Assembly (NCBI GenBank): GCA_911728455.2
Contig: OU452240.1
Coordinates: forward strand, 620,001-684,000
Source: Marthasterias glacialis
Taxonomy: Eukaryota > Echinodermata > Asteroidea > Forcipulatida > Asteriidae
Direction: 5' to 3'
Length of the DNA stretch: 64,000 nt
The translations under genes and the position numbers were made by a program. This document shows positions 59,304-64,000 of this stretch, piece by piece. The notes beneath the pieces are model-generated. The model did not search any database. It worked only from the letters and a program-made list of their open reading frames with translations, and had not been told where the DNA came from. Position 1 is the stretch's first letter, and every line of letters starts with the position of its first letter.

Positions 59304-59944
59304 GATATTTCAGAGAAACATGTTCACTGTTAATAGTCAGGCAAATAATTTGAAAATTAGTCGCTTTTGAACTTCGACACTTGAAACATTATTTATACCT
59401 TTACTGTGGTATGTTCAACTTCATTTTCCCCATTTATGTAAACATTTTAAACCCACAAACATAGGCTTTCAAAGGATAGACTGGTTCCTTCAGACAAAAA
59501 AAATCTATAACTATGTGTATGGAGTGTATGCTGGCGGCTTCGGGACACCGTGGCGCAGTAACAACATTAGATACTTGACTATGACACCCGTAATATTTGT
59601 TTTTTTCTCTCTCTGTGTGTTATTCTATATTATGTCATCATCTTTACACAACATGGGCTTGTTAATACAGGGCTGGCCTTTAGAAAAAAGAACGGGTTTC
59701 TCAACTTTTTTGATAAACGCTTTTGGTTATTATTGGCATCAGTAAAATATAACGGGCTGTGGTATACTCTATTACAGAGTAGGTAAAGATAACTCTCATT
59801 TTTTATAATGTTGTTTAGTTTTTCACAACTTTATTTTGAAATTTATAAAGATGTGATTTTTTTTCTTAGCATTTTAATAAGATAAAAACTTGTTTCTTTT
59901 CTGTCTGTAGGATTCTGCTTCAAAGCAACAGATAAATAATCAAG

Positions 59945-62900
59945 ATGGTTGAAGGTTGTGGCGCCACACTTTCTAAGATGATCCTTTTCGTCTTGAATGC
60001 TCTCGTATGGGTATGTTATCAAGAAGACGTTATTCTATCTGTATGACCGTGTCTGAATAGACAGCTTAGGAAGTGGCTATGGCTGATATGGTCATAGCCC
60101 TAGCCGAAGTCACTAGATTCAGACACGGCTTATATTATTATTATTATTTATATCTTTTTGGTAATGAAACCAAGGGACCCTCAAAAGTGACTAGCACTGT
60201 GACCCGTAGGCCTGAAGATACCTGTGTAGAGAAGATGATGAAGAAATGTCAGTTTTAGATGTGGGAGGAAAAACCCCAAATAGGGAAACCCACACAATCA
60301 GGTAAGGACTGAAAACCCAATCCACATGCAAGGCTCCAGTCCAGGATTCGAACCGGGGTCCACAGAGGTGAAAGGCAGGGAAAGAAACCACTGAGCCAAC
60401 CTGAATACCTATCAAATGAGGTTAAATCAGCGCCGTTTTGTCACATCACAGCAGTCTTTTAATGATTGCCCTTTACTGCAACAGTGTAGAGAACTAACAG
60501 TACTGACCTGTGTTTCACTTACTCTCTTTGAATCAAGATAAGGTACAATAATAATTACTTATATAAAAAGCTTTACTTCAGTATACATGTACTTTGACGA
60601 AATAAGGGAGGCTGTTGCAGGACCAGTTTCCCTTATTACTTGGATGCTAATACACCAAGCGTTCATTTTTACGCACACAAAAATCTCTGACCAATGATGT
60701 TATCGTAACTATACAAAACGCCAGCGTGACGCGAATTAAAGCCATGCGTCTATTAATGCGTATATACGCGAGCGTAGAAGCGTTCCATCCAGTAATGGCG
60801 GAACACCCTGGGCCCAATTTCATGGCTCTGCTAACCGCGGAATTCTGCGCTTATGCCCTCCCACGACCCATAGGAGTACACGCTTTACAGGGCGCCGTAA
60901 GCGCAGAATTCTTTGGTAACCAGCGCCATGAAATTGGGCCCTGGTCAGAAGCTTTGAATGTTGATGGCAAAACTGTACCGGTGTTACGACTCGTTAAACT
61001 CAGGCCTATCCGTCGTGGATAACTTGGGCAAAATTGCTACTTCAGATAAAGAAGGCTTGCTGGCTGATTACCGGTACTCTCTCTCTCTCTGTCAATATAA
61101 CGTAGCATTCATATGCTGTATCTATGGAGATTGTAGTTAATAAATTTTATGCCTCTTATATCTGGCGCATACTGATGATTGTCATCAAGAAATTGCAGTC
61201 TCGTACTTATAAAGAACTGCGCCTTTGCTTGCATTAATTATTTATACGTCACTGCTTCAATCACTGAATATGTTCCGGTCTTCCCGTTGCCATGGAAACG
61301 GGAATTGGAATAGAAATCGCAAGTCAACTGTGCGTCTATTCCCAGGGGTATTATAATGTCACAATAAATGACGTCATTATTGTCTTTTGATTGGATATCA
61401 TACCAGACCAAATTTGTTTAAAGCTAAAAAGCAGACCCCCAAAAAACTGAGCAAAAATGTGTTGGGTAGACCAGTCTCGCAAGCAATGTCAAATAAGTGA
61501 CATTTTGTCTGTTTTTTGCTTAAAACAAGAACAGGTTTCTTGTTAAAGCAAAATGTTTTGTCTGTGCATTCATTGCAGCTTAAAGACGCCCGCTCGTCAC
61601 CATTACCCGACGACTGTTTCTGTGGCACAAAACGATCATGTACCCGTACCTAGTTTACATACTGCGCGTGCGCCGGTCAAAGGTGATCTTTCGTTGCACG
61701 AATTTGTTTGTTAGACGTTTACAAGTGGGCGTCTTTAACGGCTTTGGAGAGGGCTTTATTTTTACATTTTTTTTTTAACACAGTGACATTGACTTCTGAA
61801 ATGGCGCGACCAAGATTATTGTTATGATGACGTCAGTTTAATTTGGCCAATCGAGAGATACTGGATACTGTCTTCAACCTCTTAATTTTCTTTCCTCGAT
61901 CTCTAGGTGGTCAGCATTGCTCTGATAGCAATCGGTGCGTACGTGCTCGCCAATCAGGGCAAATATTCGGCGGCTTTCGGCGAAAACACCAACACCCTTG
62001 CAGTAGTAAGCGGCGCGGTCATTGGAGTAGGGTGTCTGATATTCTTGACGGCCTTCTGCGGTTGTTGCGGCGCCATGAAAGAGAGCAGCTGTCTCCTGAA
62101 AATGGTTAGTATTAAAATGACTGTCAACAAAAACTGGTAGTCTATAATCTTCAGACTATGCTCCAAAACTTTCCACCCAACCTTGATATTGGGAGTGAGG
62201 CCTTGAAAGACTATATTGAGACAAAAATAAGGGCATGGAAAAAACAGCAGAGCCGAAAACTGTAAGTGTTTATTTCTTTGTGCTGATTTCTAGACGAGAT
62301 CTGAACCCATTTACCCGCCCATCATTCTAGATTTCGACCAGCCTGTCTTTATTTTGACGATCAGATAAATACCACCTCTCAACAACATGAGCAAAGTCTA
62401 TGGAAGTATGAATAGAATCTGTCTTCCAAATTGTAATTGTTTTTGTAATTTGTTTTTTATGTTTTCTGTAAGAATTCAAATGGAAACAAATCTAACTTAT
62501 TGACCTTTTTATTGTCCTTGCAATAGCGATTGTGCAGTTTTCTATTTTGTTAAAATTGTATAAAATACTCCGTGTTGTTGTTTTTGCTGTTTCTATCCGA
62601 ATAAACTCAAAATCAAATTAAATTAGATACAACTGGGAAATCTGTTCCGGGTGCAGTTATTTCCTTTTAAAAATATCTTATCTTTTCTCAGTACATCTTC
62701 ATCTTGGTTGTTCTCGTCCTCTTGGAGGTCATCGGAGGAATCTTGGCTTTAATCTTCCGAGGATCTGTAAGTTGGTCTCATTTCGTCTGCTTGGGGTACT
62801 GTATGGTCCCCATGACGGCACATAACACATCGAAAATATCTAGGCAAATATTTGCGAATTGCGATTTCGCAAATGTTGACGTACTTAAACAATAATTATT

Positions 62901-63629
62901 TGTAAAGATATTTGCGATGTCGCAAACATTATCGCAAATCTCTTTACAAATGTTAGCGTAAATATTTGCAAAGATATTATTGCAAATTTCTTTGCAAATA
63001 TTTGTGATTTCACAAATATCATTGCAAATATTAACGATGTCGCAAATTTTGTTATATAAGAAAATTGTTGCATATTTTGTCGCATAGTTAGCATAGACCC
63101 CATAATTATTATATTGTACCGCGCTATTTTTTTAAAAGAAACTTGAGGGTCTTGTGTTGTTTGAATACCAGACTTCATTTCATTATCATGTGCACTTGCA
63201 TAACGTACTGTATCCGACTAATCTCCAGTGTGTACGTGTAAATCAATGTGAAGGATTGACTTTGAGACATTCATGTTTCTTGAAAAATAGCCGGTACAAA
63301 ACAAAATATGCAAATATATTTGCAAAGCTATTTTCGATAGTATTTGCGAATATTATTTGCAAATATATTTGCGATGTGTGATGTCCCGTCATGGCCACCA
63401 TGGGTATCGGCATAGCAAAAATAATAATAATAGAAATAAATAAATCAATTCTATACATGTAGTTCAGTTGACAAGATGTTGTGTTGTTTTGCTCAGATAA
63501 ATTTCCCTCATGCTTGACTGTATACAGATTCAAGATTTCCTGTCGAAGGAACTGCAAGACCAAATTACCAACACGTACGGGAAAGAGGATCAGAAAGTCG
63601 TGAATGAATTTGTGAATGGTCTTCAGAAG
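59945..63629 (+). CDS. tetraspanin C, 5' part (gene continues past the window)
   Basis: Four exons seen, all phase 0: 59945-60010, 61907-62104, 62692-62766 and 63528-63629, giving the first 147 residues. By comparison with A and B, exons of about 174, 84 and 70-110 nt remain beyond the right edge and would encode the CCG loop, TM4 and tail. The start MVEGCGATLSKMILF is close to MAYGCGATIAKYILF of tetraspanin A, and exon 2 has NTLAVV, TM2 and FCGCCGAMKESSC, the usual motif. Intron 1 carries a SINE, a foldback MITE and smaller repeats; intron 3 holds a 600-bp foldback element. It belongs to the same subgroup as A, about 30 kb away on the other strand. Confidence 0.92.
60058..60128. repeat. inverted repeat, GGCTACGGCT family
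   Basis: GTGGCTATGGCTGATATGGT and TCATAGCCCTAGCCGAAGTC form a short hairpin flanked by GTCTGAATAGA / GATTCAGACACGG. A compact relative of 46905-47000. Confidence 0.6.
60180..60415 (-). mobile_element. tRNA-derived SINE
   Basis: On the minus strand there is a B box GGTTCGAATCC. The body has GATGATGAAGAAATG, TGGGAGGAAAAACCCC and GGGAAACCCACACAATCAGG. Same family as 22180-22330, in intron 1 of tetraspanin C. Confidence 0.7.
60808..60943. mobile_element. foldback MITE, GGGCCCAATTTCAT short form
   Basis: CTGGGCCCAATTTCATGGCT pairs with GCCATGAAATTGGGCCCTG; inner GGAATTCTGCGCTTA pairs with TAAGCGCAGAATTC. Intron 1 of tetraspanin C. Confidence 0.9.
62802..63402. mobile_element. TATGGTGGCC-family element, long copy
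   Basis: Left TATGGTCCCCATGACGGCAC pairs with right GATGTCCCGTCATGGCCACC. The two inner arms are tracts of TTTGCGA, AATATTTGC and CGCAAAT in both orientations. About 600 bp, filling most of intron 3 of tetraspanin C. Confidence 0.8.
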
Positions 63630-64000
63630 GTAAACTTACAACATCACCAACACGAACTCTCAACCATCAAGATTGTTTGACATGTGCCCTTTGACCTGTG
63701 CATTTAAAGACAACTTATAGCTGTATAGGACAACAGCGTGAAGTCACGTGATAGACCTACCCCTTGTCGGCGTGGGGAGGGAGGAGGAGCTATCCTCTAA
63801 TTAAGCGGATGAATATTCTCAATAAATCATCAAAATTTGTGTTCATAGTACACAATGATACTCTGTAGCGCGGAGTAACACAAAGTGAAGATTAACACAG
63901 GGTTTGCATGCCATATAGTGCTATTATACGAATACAATGATGAATTATTTATCCCAAAAATACAATCTTTCTCTGATGAAACGACTTGTGTAAGCCCTAA

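Larger units (their letters stand above)
57595..59944. other. region upstream of tetraspanin C
   Basis: Contains a foldback (57855-58075), an outer foldback with nested MITE (58620-59106) and a smaller foldback (59162-59303). The 5' end of tetraspanin C, including a probable acceptor at 59910 (CTGTCTGTAG), lies at the right edge, so a noncoding first exon should be upstream. No other gene is supported. Confidence 0.5.

Overview
The window is genomic DNA from an animal with intron-containing genes (GT-AG introns, one GC-AG), poly(A) signals and no bacterial features. The gene set (RNF141-type RING protein, tetraspanins, secreted PAN/apple plus farnesoic-acid-methyltransferase-like proteins) and the many short foldback elements and tRNA-derived SINEs suggest a marine invertebrate deuterostome, probably an echinoderm such as a sea star. 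That assignment is from memory of such repeats, not from a search.

Layout: 1-2.67 kb is 3' flank. 2.67-11.96 kb (minus) is an 8-exon gene for a RING-H2 E3 ubiquitin ligase of about 1236 residues with several SUMO-interaction-like motifs. 16.58-18.87 kb (plus) is an RNF141-type RING gene of 291 residues. 21.56-23.65 kb (minus) is PAN/FAMeT copy A. 26.06-29.38 kb (minus) is tetraspanin A. 32.02-35.24 kb (plus) is tetraspanin B. 37.37-38.73 and 40.34-42.94 kb (plus) are PAN/FAMeT copies B and C. 43-59.9 kb is a gene-poor stretch full of repeats. 59.95 kb to the right edge (plus) is tetraspanin C, cut by the window end.

All exon models were built by hand from splice consensus, phase and family similarity, and every join keeps frame. 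The three tetraspanins share an all-phase-0 exon plan (66/72, 198, 75, 99-105, 174, 84 nt). The three PAN/FAMeT genes share a three-exon, phase-1 plan: signal peptide plus PAN domain in exon 1, FAMeT domain in exons 2-3.

The most interesting points are: (1) tetraspanin and PAN/FAMeT genes are arranged as mirror images around about 30.7 kb, as if a two-gene unit was duplicated in inverted orientation; (2) a 226-bp tract of the PAN exon differs at only 2 sites between copies A and B, while B differs at 7 sites from its own tandem sibling C, which points to gene conversion between inverted paralogues; (3) copy A has an in-frame stop at the start of its last exon that a shifted splice acceptor could avoid; (4) the large RING ligase looks like a multi-SIM SUMO-targeted ligase; (5) a minisatellite at 52.3-52.7 kb is an array of inverted GGTCA half-sites.
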